Assembly: GCA_964592405.1 (NCBI GenBank)
Contig: CAZQBY010000014.1
Span: forward strand, 1 to 20,004
Origin: CAZQBY01 sp964592405 [NCBI: uncultured archaeon]
GTDB taxonomy: Archaea; Altiarchaeota; Altiarchaeia; JAFGQM01
Direction: 5' to 3'
Length of the DNA stretch: 20,004 nt
In this document: piece after piece, positions 6,276-13,733 of the stretch
Layout of the letters: each line of letters opens with the position of its first letter
Numbering within the stretch: position 1 is the stretch's first letter
Notes under the pieces: generated by a model
The model's database searches: none
Seen by the model: the letters and a program-made list of their open reading frames with translations, nothing else
Told to the model about the DNA's origin: nothing
Program-made: the position numbers and the translations under genes

Positions 6276-6560
6276 ATGGCGATAACACCTTATAATATAT
6301 TAAGGCATGAGCTGATTGGTCTGCGCGCCAAAGTCGCGGAGTCCAGAGATCCGGGCCTTGTGGGAGTATCAGGTGTCATAACAGACGAAACCAAGAACAC
6401 CATCACGCTCAAGGGGCCGAAAGGCTCCAAAAAGGTTGCGAAAGAGCAAGTCACTCTTTCGATCCACACTGACAGTGGTGATGAGCTGCTGGTCAATGGG
6501 TCGCTACTTCTGGGCAGACCCGAGGAGCGCATAAAAAAGAAGATCAGGATAATCTTCTGA
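6276..6560 (+). CDS. rnp1: RNase P protein component 1 (Rpp29/Pop4)
   Basis: A 94-residue protein matching archaeal Rpp29: ITPYNILRHELIGLRAKV at the start, then the Sm-like barrel VGVSGVITDETKNTITLKGPKGSKKVAKEQVTL and the closing NGSLLLGRPEERIKKK. With Rpp21 it binds the RNase P RNA and helps mature tRNA 5' ends. It sits between SUI1 and S17, as in other archaeal clusters. It is preceded by a 107-base gap with secondary structure, unlike most junctions here. Confidence 0.95.
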   Translation: MAITPYNILRHELIGLRAKVAESRDPGLVGVSGVITDETKNTITLKGPKGSKKVAKEQVTLSIHTDSGDELLVNGSLLLGRPEERIKKKIRIIF

Positions 6561-6592
6561 TTGCGCTTCTTTAGTAGGAAAGTTATGTTTGC

Positions 6593-6925
6593 ATGAAAGC
6601 AGATAATCAGATGGCTGAAAAAGCTAAAGGAGGTATTGTTTCCCGGGAGGGGATATCCACCCGCGGCGCAGTGTTAGAGGGTGTTGTAGTCAGTGATAAG
6701 ATGCAGAAGACTGTTACAGTCAGAATCGAATATATTGTGAAGGTGCCAAAATACGAGAGAATGAAACGGCGCCATTCAAAAATAAAAGCCCGCAATCCTC
6801 CGGAGATCGGGGCGAAGGTCGGCGACGTTGTGAAAATCGCCGAATGCCGCCCGCTCTCAAAAACAGTCCATTTCATTGTTATTGAAAAGAAACAACCTGC
6901 AGAAAAGAAACAAGCCAAGAAATAA
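6593..6925 (+). CDS. rps17: Ribosomal protein uS17
   Basis: A 110-residue protein with the S17 OB-fold: TRGAVLEGVVVSDKMQKTVTVRIEYIVKVPKYERMKRRHSKIKARNPP, followed by KVGDVVKIAECRPLSKTVHFIV. It binds 16S rRNA in the small-subunit body. Two in-frame starts are possible, ATG 6593 or ATG 6611; neither has a convincing ribosome binding site, and both lie upstream of the conserved domain. The C-terminus ends in a short lysine tail. A 32-base gap separates it from Rpp29; L14 follows after one base. Confidence 0.94.
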   Translation: MKADNQMAEKAKGGIVSREGISTRGAVLEGVVVSDKMQKTVTVRIEYIVKVPKYERMKRRHSKIKARNPPEIGAKVGDVVKIAECRPLSKTVHFIVIEKKQPAEKKQAKK

Positions 6926-6926
6926 A

Positions 6927-7325
6927 ATGCTCGGAATCTCATCCAAAATCTCAAGGCCTCTTCCGATAGGGGCTCAGCTGACAGTAGCTGACAATACCGG
7001 CGCACGCATATTTGAGATTATGGCAGTCAGCGGATATAAAAGCAAGAGGAGGAGACTTCCTGCGGCCGGAATAGGGGATCTCATAATAGGTTCAGTCAAG
7101 AGGGGCAAGCCGGAGATGATGCATCAGGTCCTCAAGGCCGTTGTAATACGCCAGAAGAAGGAATACAGGCGTCCGGATGGAACTCGTGTGAGCTTTGCTG
7201 ACAATGCCTGTGTCATAGTGGATGATGAGGGTAAGCCAAAAGGAACGGAGATAAAGGGTCCTGTAGCCAAGGAGGTTTTGGAGAGGTGGAGGAAAATAGG
7301 GAGCAATGCCAGGATAGTAGTATAA
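6927..7325 (+). CDS. rpl14: Ribosomal protein uL14
   Basis: A 132-residue protein with the archaeal L14 signature: QLTVADNTGARIFEIMAV, RRLPAAGIGDLIIGSVKRGKP, VVIRQKKEYRRPDGTRVSFADNACVIVDDEG and the final GPVAKEVLERW. It binds at the subunit interface of the large subunit. The reading frame is open upstream to an ATG at 6876 inside S17, but the conserved protein begins at the ATG at 6927, one base after the S17 stop (TAA-A-ATG). Confidence 0.97.
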   Translation: MLGISSKISRPLPIGAQLTVADNTGARIFEIMAVSGYKSKRRRLPAAGIGDLIIGSVKRGKPEMMHQVLKAVVIRQKKEYRRPDGTRVSFADNACVIVDDEGKPKGTEIKGPVAKEVLERWRKIGSNARIVV

Positions 7326-7326
7326 A

Positions 7327-7908
7327 ATGGGAAAGACCAAACAACCGCGGAAACAGAAAAGGGCACTTGCAAATCTAAAATTACATCAAAAGCGAAAGAA
7401 GCTCTCCGCCATTCTGAGCAAGGAGCTGAGAAAAAAGTTTAACCGGCGCACCCTCCCCATAAGGCGAGGCGACAGAGTCCGGGTTCTTACAGGCTCTTTC
7501 AAAGGAGTGGAGGGCGAAGTCATGAACGTTGATCTGGGCAAGATGAAGGTCTACATCGATAAGGTTGTGTCAAAAAAGAGAGACGGCACAGAGGTCCTCA
7601 GGGCAATGGAAGCCTCAAATCTCATGATCACGGATGTGGACATCCGTGACAAGGCACGGCAAAAGGTTCTTGAAAGAAAGGTCAGCAAGAGTGTTATAGA
7701 AACCGAGATTAGGAGGGAGGAGACCCGCCTGAAGAAGGCTGAGGAAGAGAGGAAGAAAAAAGAGGCCGAAATGAAGGCAAGAGAAGAGGAGAAGAAGGCG
7801 GAGAAGGAACGCAAAGAGGAGGCCAAGACCGCCGGTAAGAAGAAAGTCAGGATCTCCGAGAAGGGGATTGACAAAAAGACTAAAAAGGAATGGATATCTG
7901 AGAAATGA
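7327..7908 (+). CDS. rpl24: Ribosomal protein uL24 with charged helical tail
   Basis: A 193-residue protein; archaeal L24 is usually about 115-145. The core has the basic N-terminus (KQPRKQKRALANLKLHQKRK), then the KOW motif near residues 44-70 (IRRGDRVRVLTGSFKGVEGEV) and LMITDVDIRDKARQKVL. L24 starts large-subunit assembly and sits near the tunnel exit. From about residue 119 the protein is dominated by Glu, Lys and Arg in alternating blocks with Ala, a pattern expected of a single charged alpha-helix. It starts one base after L14 and overlaps S4e through ATGA. Confidence 0.95.
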   Translation: MGKTKQPRKQKRALANLKLHQKRKKLSAILSKELRKKFNRRTLPIRRGDRVRVLTGSFKGVEGEVMNVDLGKMKVYIDKVVSKKRDGTEVLRAMEASNLMITDVDIRDKARQKVLERKVSKSVIETEIRREETRLKKAEEERKKKEAEMKAREEEKKAEKERKEEAKTAGKKKVRISEKGIDKKTKKEWISEK

Positions 7909-8606
7909 GTCATCTAAAAACCCTGGCATCGCAAAAGGCGCTGAAGGTTCCAAGGAAGGAAAAGGTCTTCATAATGAAGCCCGTCCCCGGTCCGCATGGA
8001 CAGGAGGTATCAATACCATTGGGCGTGTTGTTAATGGACTATCTGGGCCTCGCCAAGACGCGAAAGGAGGTAAAATACATACTCCACACCAGTGAGGTTC
8101 TCGTGGACGGCAGGAGAATCAAAGATGAAAGGTTTCCTGTCGGCCTGCTGGACATAGTGGCAATACCTTCCATCAGCAAGTATTACCTTATTATGGTTGA
8201 CAGCAACGCACGCCTCTATCCAAGGGATGTGGAGAAGGCAAAGTCGGACCTCAAACTGTGTAAGCTGACCGGCAAGACCATGGTGAAGGGCGGCAAGCTG
8301 CAACTGAATTTCTATGATGGCAGGAATATACTTGTGCCTGCCAAGGACTCAGGGAAGTATGGTATTGGTGGAACTGCAGTCGTAAAGATACCGGAAAACA
8401 AGATAACTGAGTTCATAAGCTTGAGTGAGGGCAGACTTGCCCTTGTTGCCAAGGGTCGACATGCAGGCAAGATAGGCAGGGTAGCAAAGATAACTGAGAG
8501 CGGGTTTAACCTGAAGAGCCTGACGACCCTGGACTGTGACAGCGAGACAGTCGTGACCAATACTGATTATATTTTTATCATAGGGGACAAGACATCTAGG
8601 ATATGA
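7905..8606 (+). CDS. rps4e: Ribosomal protein eS4
   Basis: A 233-residue protein, normal for archaeal S4e. It opens HLKTLASQKALKVPRKEKVFIMKPVPGPH, has the S4 RNA-binding domain around residues 43-90 (GLAKTRKEVKYILHTSEVLVDGR), a central domain and a KOW-like segment (VAKGRHAGKIGRVAKI). Small-subunit protein found in Archaea and eukaryotes only. It overlaps both L24 and L5 by four bases, in the position expected for archaeal spc clusters. Confidence 0.97.
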   Translation: MSHLKTLASQKALKVPRKEKVFIMKPVPGPHGQEVSIPLGVLLMDYLGLAKTRKEVKYILHTSEVLVDGRRIKDERFPVGLLDIVAIPSISKYYLIMVDSNARLYPRDVEKAKSDLKLCKLTGKTMVKGGKLQLNFYDGRNILVPAKDSGKYGIGGTAVVKIPENKITEFISLSEGRLALVAKGRHAGKIGRVAKITESGFNLKSLTTLDCDSETVVTNTDYIFIIGDKTSRI

Positions 8607-9151
8607 TGGCATTCAGTACAACGACCGGTAAGAAAGAGGAAAACAAGATGCGGGAGCCATATATCTCCAAGGTAGTGGCAAACATAGGTGTCGGGTCAAG
8701 CGGTGATCTGCTGGAATCTGCGATGAAGCTCCTCGAGAAGCTCAGCGGCAGAAAACCGGTTAAGACCTATTCAAGGCACAAGATACCTGCCTGGGGTCTG
8801 AGACTCGGTCTGCCAATAGGTGCCAAAGTGACTCTCCGGGGCAGGGATGCCCACAATTTTCTGGAAAGGTCGCTGAATGCAGTAGACAAGACCCTCAAAG
8901 AATGCAACTTTGATGATGCCGGGAATCTCTCATTTGGCATAGAACAGTACGTATTCTACGACAACATCAAGTATGATCCGGAGATTGGAACGATGGGGCT
9001 TCAGATATCAGTAACAATAGAGCGTCCGGGCTTTAGGATCAAAAAGCGGAAGATAAAAAAATCTAAAGTCGGCAGGAGCCACAGGGTTTCAAGGGCAGAT
9101 GCCATGGACTTCATAAAGAGGGAGTTCGGAGTAACCATAGAAAATGAGTGA
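8603..9151 (+). CDS. rpl5: Ribosomal protein uL5
   Basis: A 182-residue protein. [16 protein letters not shown] opens the conserved part; [30 protein letters not shown] and [32 protein letters not shown] are diagnostic of archaeal L5/L11e. It binds 5S rRNA together with L18. The first ATG (8603) overlaps the S4e stop and gives a short N-terminal extension; the internal ATG at 8648 begins exactly at the conserved MREP and has GAGG 12 bases before it, so the true start is undecided. Confidence 0.95.
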   Translation: MMAFSTTTGKKEENKMREPYISKVVANIGVGSSGDLLESAMKLLEKLSGRKPVKTYSRHKIPAWGLRLGLPIGAKVTLRGRDAHNFLERSLNAVDKTLKECNFDDAGNLSFGIEQYVFYDNIKYDPEIGTMGLQISVTIERPGFRIKKRKIKKSKVGRSHRVSRADAMDFIKREFGVTIENE

Positions 9152-9272
9152 AGATGTCAGGTGCAGGATATGCGGCAGAAAGCAGGCCATCATCAGAAAG
9201 TATGGTCTGATTGTGTGCAGGCAATGCTTCAGGGAAGTTGCCCGCAATCTTGGTTTTGAAAAATATAAGTAA
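9144..9272 (+). CDS. rps14: Ribosomal protein uS14, zinc-ribbon type
   Basis: A 42-residue protein that short-gene filters would miss. The translation has two zinc-binding pairs, CRIC (C7, C10) and CRQC (C25, C28), followed by [14 protein letters not shown], which is typical of archaeal S14. Archaeal S14 proteins are about 50-55 residues, so this is slightly short at the N-terminus. It binds 16S rRNA in the small-subunit head. It begins inside the last codons of L5 and ends two bases before S8, matching the conserved L5-S14-S8 order. Confidence 0.93.
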   Translation: MSEDVRCRICGRKQAIIRKYGLIVCRQCFREVARNLGFEKYK

Positions 9273-9274
9273 GA

Positions 9275-9664
9275 ATGAAAAGAGATCTGATAAACGACGC
9301 TTTGGTTGCTATAAAGAATGCGGAGGCTGCAGGAAAGCAGAGTCTAGTTGTCCGTCCAACGTCAAATCTGTTAAAAGAGGTCCTGAAAATCATGCAGAAG
9401 GAGGGCTATATCGGAGAGTTTGAGTATATAGATGACCACAGGGGCGGCAAGTTCTTGATAAAACTGTCTCACAGGCTCAACAACTGCGGCGTCATAAAAC
9501 CCCGGTTTCCGCTGAAAAAGACAGAATATGAGCGCTGGGAGCAGAGATATCTGCCGGCAGCAAATTTTGGTATCCTGATAGTTTCAACATCCAGTGGTCT
9601 GATGACTCATTACGAATCAAAGAAGAACGGATTGGGGGGAAGGCTTATAGCCTACATTTACTGA
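9275..9664 (+). CDS. rps8: Ribosomal protein uS8
   Basis: A 129-residue protein, the usual archaeal length. The N-terminal helix-loop (RDLINDALVAIKNAEAAGKQ), SNLLKEVLKIMQKEGYIGEFEYIDD and the C-terminal YLPAANFGILIVSTSSGLMTHYESKKNGLGGRLIAYIY are the S8 signature; the STSSGLMTH segment contacts 16S rRNA helix 21. It starts two bases after the S14 stop, and the last base of its own stop is the first base of the L6 start codon (TGATG). Confidence 0.97.
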   Translation: MKRDLINDALVAIKNAEAAGKQSLVVRPTSNLLKEVLKIMQKEGYIGEFEYIDDHRGGKFLIKLSHRLNNCGVIKPRFPLKKTEYERWEQRYLPAANFGILIVSTSSGLMTHYESKKNGLGGRLIAYIY

Positions 9665-10203
9665 TGTTTTCCATAACATATAAGATTCCGGAGGACGTGA
9701 AGGTCGAGGTCCACGGCAGGGAGGTAGTGGTAACCGGTGAGGGGGGGGAAGAAAACCGCAGGGTGTTCAAGGCCAAACATGTTGAGATAAAGAAAGACAA
9801 TGGAACCCTGACAGTGTTTACAACCTCTCGCAAAAAGCGTGATAGAGCCGATGTCGGGACGGTTATGGGCCACATCAGGAATATGATTAAGGGCATCGAA
9901 AAGGGGAGCACCTACAGACTCAAGGTAGTCTACTCTCATTTCCCCATGAATGTAAAGGTAGAGGGGAATATTCTTTCCGTAGAAAACTTCCTTGGTGAGA
10001 AAAAACCACGGACTATGAGGATACTGGAGGGTGTTGAAATCAGGATAGAAGGACAGGATATATATCTAAGCGGTATTGATAAGGAGCAGGTTGGGCTTTG
10101 TGCCTCCCAGATAGAGCAGCTTTGCAGGGTGTCTGGTCTGGATAGGCGTATATTTCAGGATGGTATATACATAGTGGAGAAAGACGGCAAACCCTTGAAA
10201 TGA
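9664..10203 (+). CDS. rpl6: Ribosomal protein uL6
   Basis: A 179-residue protein, normal for Archaea. It has the two repeated L6 domains: IPEDVKVEVHGREVVVTGEGGEENR in the first, and a second with SHFPMNVKVEGNILSVENFLGEKKPR followed by GIDKEQVGLCASQIEQLCRV. It ends close to the conserved basic region (RRIFQDGIYIV). L6 lies near the sarcin-ricin loop and factor-binding site. Its TGA overlaps the start of L32e (ATGA). Confidence 0.97.
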   Translation: MFSITYKIPEDVKVEVHGREVVVTGEGGEENRRVFKAKHVEIKKDNGTLTVFTTSRKKRDRADVGTVMGHIRNMIKGIEKGSTYRLKVVYSHFPMNVKVEGNILSVENFLGEKKPRTMRILEGVEIRIEGQDIYLSGIDKEQVGLCASQIEQLCRVSGLDRRIFQDGIYIVEKDGKPLK

Positions 10204-10913
10204 GCAAGAAGATGAGCGCTGGAACCAAGAAGAAGGATGCCGGAGTAGGGGCGGCAGAAGAGGCTGTGAAGAAAGCCGGAAATGGGCCGGAGAAGAAGGA
10301 GAAGGCCAAGTCTGCCGGGCAGGTATCCACCAAGCAGGAAACCAAACAGAAAACCAGACAGGAAACCAAACAGAAAACCAGACAGGAAAGCAAACAGAAA
10401 ACCGGACAGGAAAGCAAACAGAAAACCGGACAGGAAAGCAAGCAGAAAACCAAGCAGAAAACCAGGCAGACGAGAGGATCCTACAGGATATCACGCTCAA
10501 AAGAGGCCAGCAGGATGGCGAGGGAGAAATCCCGTCTTCAGAAGAAAAAGGGCAAGTTTAAGCGCCAGAATTATGGCAAGAAGAAGCGCATTCCGAACCG
10601 CTGGCGGAGGCCAAGGGGTATTGATTCTGGGCACCGGAAGGATGAGAAACACAAGCCGGCACATCCGCGAAGTGGATACATGACTCCAAAAATTGTCAAG
10701 GGCCTGCATCCAACAGGGTACAAACCTGTAAGGGTGTTTACTCCATCCGAGCTGGAGGGAATTGACCCGAGAACCGAGGCCGTGGTGGTGGCATCGTCTG
10801 TTGGTAACAGAAAAAGGCTTGAGATACAAAAAAGGGCACAGAAAATGAGTATCCAAATCCTGAATTACAGGGAGATCAGGGAAGCAAACAGTAGGGAGAC
10901 AAGCAAAGTATGA
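10200..10913 (+). CDS. rpl32e: Ribosomal protein eL32 with repeat-built N-terminal extension
   Basis: A 237-residue protein. The L32e core begins near residue 118 (FKRQNYGKKKRIPNRWRRPRGIDSGHR) and includes YMTPKIVKGLHPTGYKPVRV and late AVVVASSVGNRKRLEI. L32e is a large-subunit protein of Archaea and eukaryotes. The first ~117 residues are extra: a Lys/Ala-rich part, then about five copies of an octapeptide of the type QETKQKTR (residues 46-85) encoded by a 24-base tandem repeat, then a basic stretch. Some archaeal L32e proteins do have long N-terminal extensions, but this repeat is a recent-looking expansion. Confidence 0.95.
   Translation: MSKKMSAGTKKKDAGVGAAEEAVKKAGNGPEKKEKAKSAGQVSTKQETKQKTRQETKQKTRQESKQKTGQESKQKTGQESKQKTKQKTRQTRGSYRISRSKEASRMAREKSRLQKKKGKFKRQNYGKKKRIPNRWRRPRGIDSGHRKDEKHKPAHPRSGYMTPKIVKGLHPTGYKPVRVFTPSELEGIDPRTEAVVVASSVGNRKRLEIQKRAQKMSIQILNYREIREANSRETSKV
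10335..10469 (+). repeat. 24-base coding minisatellite in L32e
   Basis: Five tandem 24-base units at 10335, 10359, 10383, 10407 and 10431, with a partial sixth to 10469. Units 1 and 2 are identical; units 3 and 4 are identical to each other and differ from 1-2 by two substitutions; unit 5 is diverged. Each encodes an eight-residue Gln/Lys/Thr-rich peptide, and the period keeps the reading frame. Confidence 0.9.
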
Positions 10914-11368
10914 GCAACCTAAAGACACAAAAGAGGATCGCTGCAGAGATTTTGAAGCTGGGGAAGTCTAGGGTCTGGATAAATCCGGAAGCGGGTGCAG
11001 ATGTGGGACAGGCCATGACCCGCGATGATGTTAGAGAGATTGTCAAACAGGGCCTCATACAGGAGAAGCCTGCCAAAAAGCAGACCAGAAAGCGGGCCAA
11101 AAAGCGCATGGAACTCAGGCGCAAGAGAAAGGCCACAGGCCATGGCAAGCGCAGGGGAACAAGAAACGCGCGCAAACCTGAGAAGGTCAGGTGGATGGAA
11201 AAGATCAGATCGCAGAGAAGGTTTTTGAGGAAGCTCAGGGATGAGGGCAGGATAGATGTGCGCATCTACCGGAGATATTATCTAAGAATAAAGGGTGGTG
11301 AATATACCACCATCAAACAACTGAGAGAATCCATGAAAACAGAGGGCGTTTTAAAACAGAATGGCTAA
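10910..11368 (+). CDS. rpl19e: Ribosomal protein eL19
   Basis: A 152-residue protein of normal length. The start NLKTQKRIAAEILKLGKSRVWINPE, the basic hinge RRKRKATGHGKRRGTRNAR and RSQRRFLRKLRDEGRIDVRIYRRYYLRIKGGEY are diagnostic of L19e. It is a largely helical large-subunit protein of Archaea and eukaryotes that takes part in an intersubunit bridge. It overlaps L32e by four bases (ATGA) and L18 by eight bases, consistent with translational coupling. Confidence 0.97.
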   Translation: MSNLKTQKRIAAEILKLGKSRVWINPEAGADVGQAMTRDDVREIVKQGLIQEKPAKKQTRKRAKKRMELRRKRKATGHGKRRGTRNARKPEKVRWMEKIRSQRRFLRKLRDEGRIDVRIYRRYYLRIKGGEYTTIKQLRESMKTEGVLKQNG

Positions 11369-11864
11369 GGGACCAAGATACAGGGTGAAGTTCCGAAGGG
11401 AGCGGGATGGACAAACTGACTATAAAAAACGCTTGGCGCTCTTGAAATCACGGCTGCCGAGACTGGTCGTAAGGATATCAAACAAACACATATGCTGTCA
11501 GGTCATAAATCATGAAAAGGAGGGTGACAGGGTGATTGCATCCGGCTTTTCAAAGGAACTCGTCAAGCTTGGCTGGAAAGGCTCCACCTCCAATACCCCT
11601 GCCGCTTACCTGACCGGATACTTATGTGGCAGGAGGGCCAAGAAAGCGGAGATAGAGAAAGCTGTATTGGATATCGGGCGCAGGAGCGTTATAAGGGGTT
11701 CCAGAGTCTTTGCTGCCCTGAAAGGGGCCTTGGATGCGGGCATTGAGATACCTCATAGTGAGTCCATATTACCGCCTCAGGAGAGGATTGAAGGAGCCCA
11801 TATAGACCCCGGGCTCAAAACTCAGGTCGGCAATATCAAAAAGGCAATAGATTCCAAGTTTTGA
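11361..11864 (+). CDS. rpl18: Ribosomal protein uL18
   Basis: A 167-residue protein. [43 protein letters not shown] is the characteristic archaeal L18/L5e opening; [23 protein letters not shown] and [24 protein letters not shown] follow. It carries 5S rRNA into the large subunit with L5. The start lies eight bases inside the end of L19e. The stop is followed by the TGA-AA-ATG junction with S5. It is somewhat shorter at the C-terminus than many archaeal homologues. Confidence 0.96.
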   Translation: MAKGPRYRVKFRRERDGQTDYKKRLALLKSRLPRLVVRISNKHICCQVINHEKEGDRVIASGFSKELVKLGWKGSTSNTPAAYLTGYLCGRRAKKAEIEKAVLDIGRRSVIRGSRVFAALKGALDAGIEIPHSESILPPQERIEGAHIDPGLKTQVGNIKKAIDSKF

Positions 11865-11866
11865 AA

Positions 11867-12808
11867 ATGACAGGAGAGAAGAAGAAAGGAGAAAGCGAAG
11901 AAGTTGCTTTAGGAGAACCTGTCGGGTCTGATGTCCAGCAGGGAATCGGCATAGAGAATAGCACGGATGACAGGGCTTCCAAAACTGCATCCAAAACAAA
12001 AGCTCCTGAGGCAGGGGCCTCCAAAACCGGGATAGCCGGAGATACTACAGAACCTGAGAAAATAGTTGAAGAGGAGTCTCCCAAGAAAAGCGAAGTAGCA
12101 GCGGAAAAACCCTCTGTGCCGGAAAAAGAGAGCCCTACCCAAGACCGCCCAAAGAAGCCTGCCTCCCGGACGTTCGGATATGAGGAAGAGGAGGAGTGGA
12201 TACCAAAGACTGAGACAGGCAGGAAGGTGAAGGCCGGAGAGATAACCGATATTGACGAGATACTAAAGGCAGGCATTCCAATAATGGAAAAAGGTATCGT
12301 GGATACCCTGCTCCCATCCCTCCACGAAGAGGTAATGGACATCCGCCGGGTTCAGAGAACCCTGGACAGTGGCAGGAGGATGAGGTTCAGTATCATGGTT
12401 GTTGTGGGCGACAAAAACGGCCATGTTGGGGTTGGAACCGCCAAGGGAACCGAGGTCGGGCCGACCATAAAGAAGGCGATAAACAGGGCGAAGCTCAATA
12501 TAATCAGGGTTGAAAGGGCCTGCGCATCATGGGAGTGCGGGTGTGGTGAGCCGCACACTGTTCCATTCAAGGTAACCGGCAAGGAAGGATCGGTGACTGT
12601 AGTGCTCAAACCTGCTCCAAAGGGCGTTGGGCTGGTGGCCGGCGACAACTCAAAGACCATGCTTGAATTTGCAGGAATCAAGGATGTGTGGGCATTCTCT
12701 AAGGGACATTCCCGCACAATAATAAACCAGATACTGGCTACATATGCTGCCCTGAAGAAGCTCTCAGCCTTCAAGAAACCACCAGCTGGCAAGAAAAAGA
12801 GAGGGTGA
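11867..12808 (+). CDS. rps5: Ribosomal protein uS5 with acidic N-terminal extension
   Basis: A 313-residue protein; archaeal S5 is usually about 210-235. The core starts near residue 110 ([25 protein letters not shown]) with the double-stranded RNA-binding-like S5 domain [20 protein letters not shown] near 171-190, then [20 protein letters not shown] and the C-terminal [22 protein letters not shown]5 shapes the mRNA entry site and decoding fidelity. The first ~105 residues are disordered-looking, rich in Glu, Lys, Ser, Thr and Ala, and net acidic in parts. An in-frame TTG at 11861 overlapping the L18 stop is a weaker start option. Confidence 0.95.
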   Translation: MTGEKKKGESEEVALGEPVGSDVQQGIGIENSTDDRASKTASKTKAPEAGASKTGIAGDTTEPEKIVEEESPKKSEVAAEKPSVPEKESPTQDRPKKPASRTFGYEEEEEWIPKTETGRKVKAGEITDIDEILKAGIPIMEKGIVDTLLPSLHEEVMDIRRVQRTLDSGRRMRFSIMVVVGDKNGHVGVGTAKGTEVGPTIKKAINRAKLNIIRVERACASWECGCGEPHTVPFKVTGKEGSVTVVLKPAPKGVGLVAGDNSKTMLEFAGIKDVWAFSKGHSRTIINQILATYAALKKLSAFKKPPAGKKKRG

Positions 12809-12810
12809 TA

Positions 12811-13302
12811 ATGACGAAGGAGAAAAAATCAGGGAAGATTGCAGTAGTGCGCGTGCGTGGAGATGTTGATATCCGCAGAGATATAAGGGACACCCTGAAA
12901 ATGCTCAATCTCAAAAAGGTCAACTGGGCCACAATCATTGACCCCACACCAACATACATGGGCATGGTGCAAAAGGCAAAGGATTTCATTACTTGGGGGG
13001 AGATAGACGAGGAAACCCTCACAGCTCTTATCGAAAAATGGGGCAGGGGGGCCGGGGACAGGCGCCTTGGAAAAAAAGAGGCGGCTGAATTTTCAAAGAA
13101 GTTTATAGCAGGGGAGACTACCTTCAGGAAGGCAGGCCTCAAACCGTATTTCAAACTCCATCCACCATCAAGGGGATATGAAAGGGGGGGTATAAAGCAT
13201 CACGTTAGCATTGGTGGGGCACTGGGCTATCGCGGCAGCAGGATCAATGACCTGCTTGCAAGGATGGCCGGTCTAAAAGCAAAAGATGGCTCAAAAAAAT
13301 AG
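12811..13302 (+). CDS. rpl30: Ribosomal protein uL30
   Basis: A 163-residue protein of the long archaeal/eukaryotic L30 (L7e) type. KIAVVRVRGDVDIRRDIRDTLKMLNLKKVNWATIIDPTPTYMGMVQKAKDFITWGEID is the L30 fold, followed by the archaeal C-terminal part with FKLHPPSRGYERGGIKHHVSIGGALGYRG. A GTG at 12805 overlaps the S5 stop; the ATG at 12811, two bases after that stop, is preferred. The 3' end overlaps L15 by 17 bases in a different frame. Confidence 0.96.
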   Translation: MTKEKKSGKIAVVRVRGDVDIRRDIRDTLKMLNLKKVNWATIIDPTPTYMGMVQKAKDFITWGEIDEETLTALIEKWGRGAGDRRLGKKEAAEFSKKFIAGETTFRKAGLKPYFKLHPPSRGYERGGIKHHVSIGGALGYRGSRINDLLARMAGLKAKDGSKK

Positions 13303-13729
13303 GAAGATACACAAGAAAAGAGGTACCCGGAGCTGTGGATATGGCAGTGCCCAGAAGCATCGTGGAGCGGGCTCAAGGGGTGGCAGAGGCAATGCAGGTT
13401 CCGGCAAACACAAGCAGATCAAATGCAGGCTGGAGGGCAGAGTCTTTGGGAGCTCTGGTTTCAGTAGGCATCCCAGCCTGGTTTCAAAACCAAGTGTTAT
13501 CAATCTTTCCGATATTGATAAAAACATAGAGAAGTGGGTTCGTGAGGGCAGGGCAGAGAAGAAGGCCGGCAGCTATCTGGCTGACCTCTCCGCACTTGGA
13601 TATGATAAGGTTCTTGGGGGTGGCAAGCTGACACACAGGATACAGATAAAAGCCAGTTCATTTTCAGAATCCGCCAAGAGAAAGATAGAAGAAGCGGGCG
13701 GCAGGGTCTTAACTGGAACAGAATCCTAA
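13286..13729 (+). CDS. rpl15: Ribosomal protein uL15
   Basis: A 147-residue protein. The glycine/arginine-rich start (KKRGTRSCGYGSAQKHRGAGSRGGRGNAGSGKHK) is the extended rRNA-binding arm of L15; ALGYDKVLGGGKLTHRIQIKASSFSESAKRKIEEAGG is the folded C-terminal domain. Length is normal for Archaea. Its first 17 bases overlap the end of L30, a longer overlap than elsewhere here. It ends four bases before SecY. Confidence 0.97.
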   Translation: MAQKNRKIHKKRGTRSCGYGSAQKHRGAGSRGGRGNAGSGKHKQIKCRLEGRVFGSSGFSRHPSLVSKPSVINLSDIDKNIEKWVREGRAEKKAGSYLADLSALGYDKVLGGGKLTHRIQIKASSFSESAKRKIEEAGGRVLTGTES

Positions 13730-13733
13730 GGAG

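Noticed and set aside
10335-10469. CRISPR-like array
   Set aside because: Units are contiguous with no spacers and lie in frame inside L32e.
10282-10683. Alternative plus-strand Arg/Lys/Pro repeat protein
   Set aside because: Out-of-frame reading of the L32e minisatellite; the repeat keeps every frame open. The L32e frame has a conserved core and coupled start.
13286-13302. Programmed frameshift joining L30 and L15
   Set aside because: The 17-base overlap includes an A-run, but both proteins have complete normal ends and are separate in all Archaea; simple overlap is enough.
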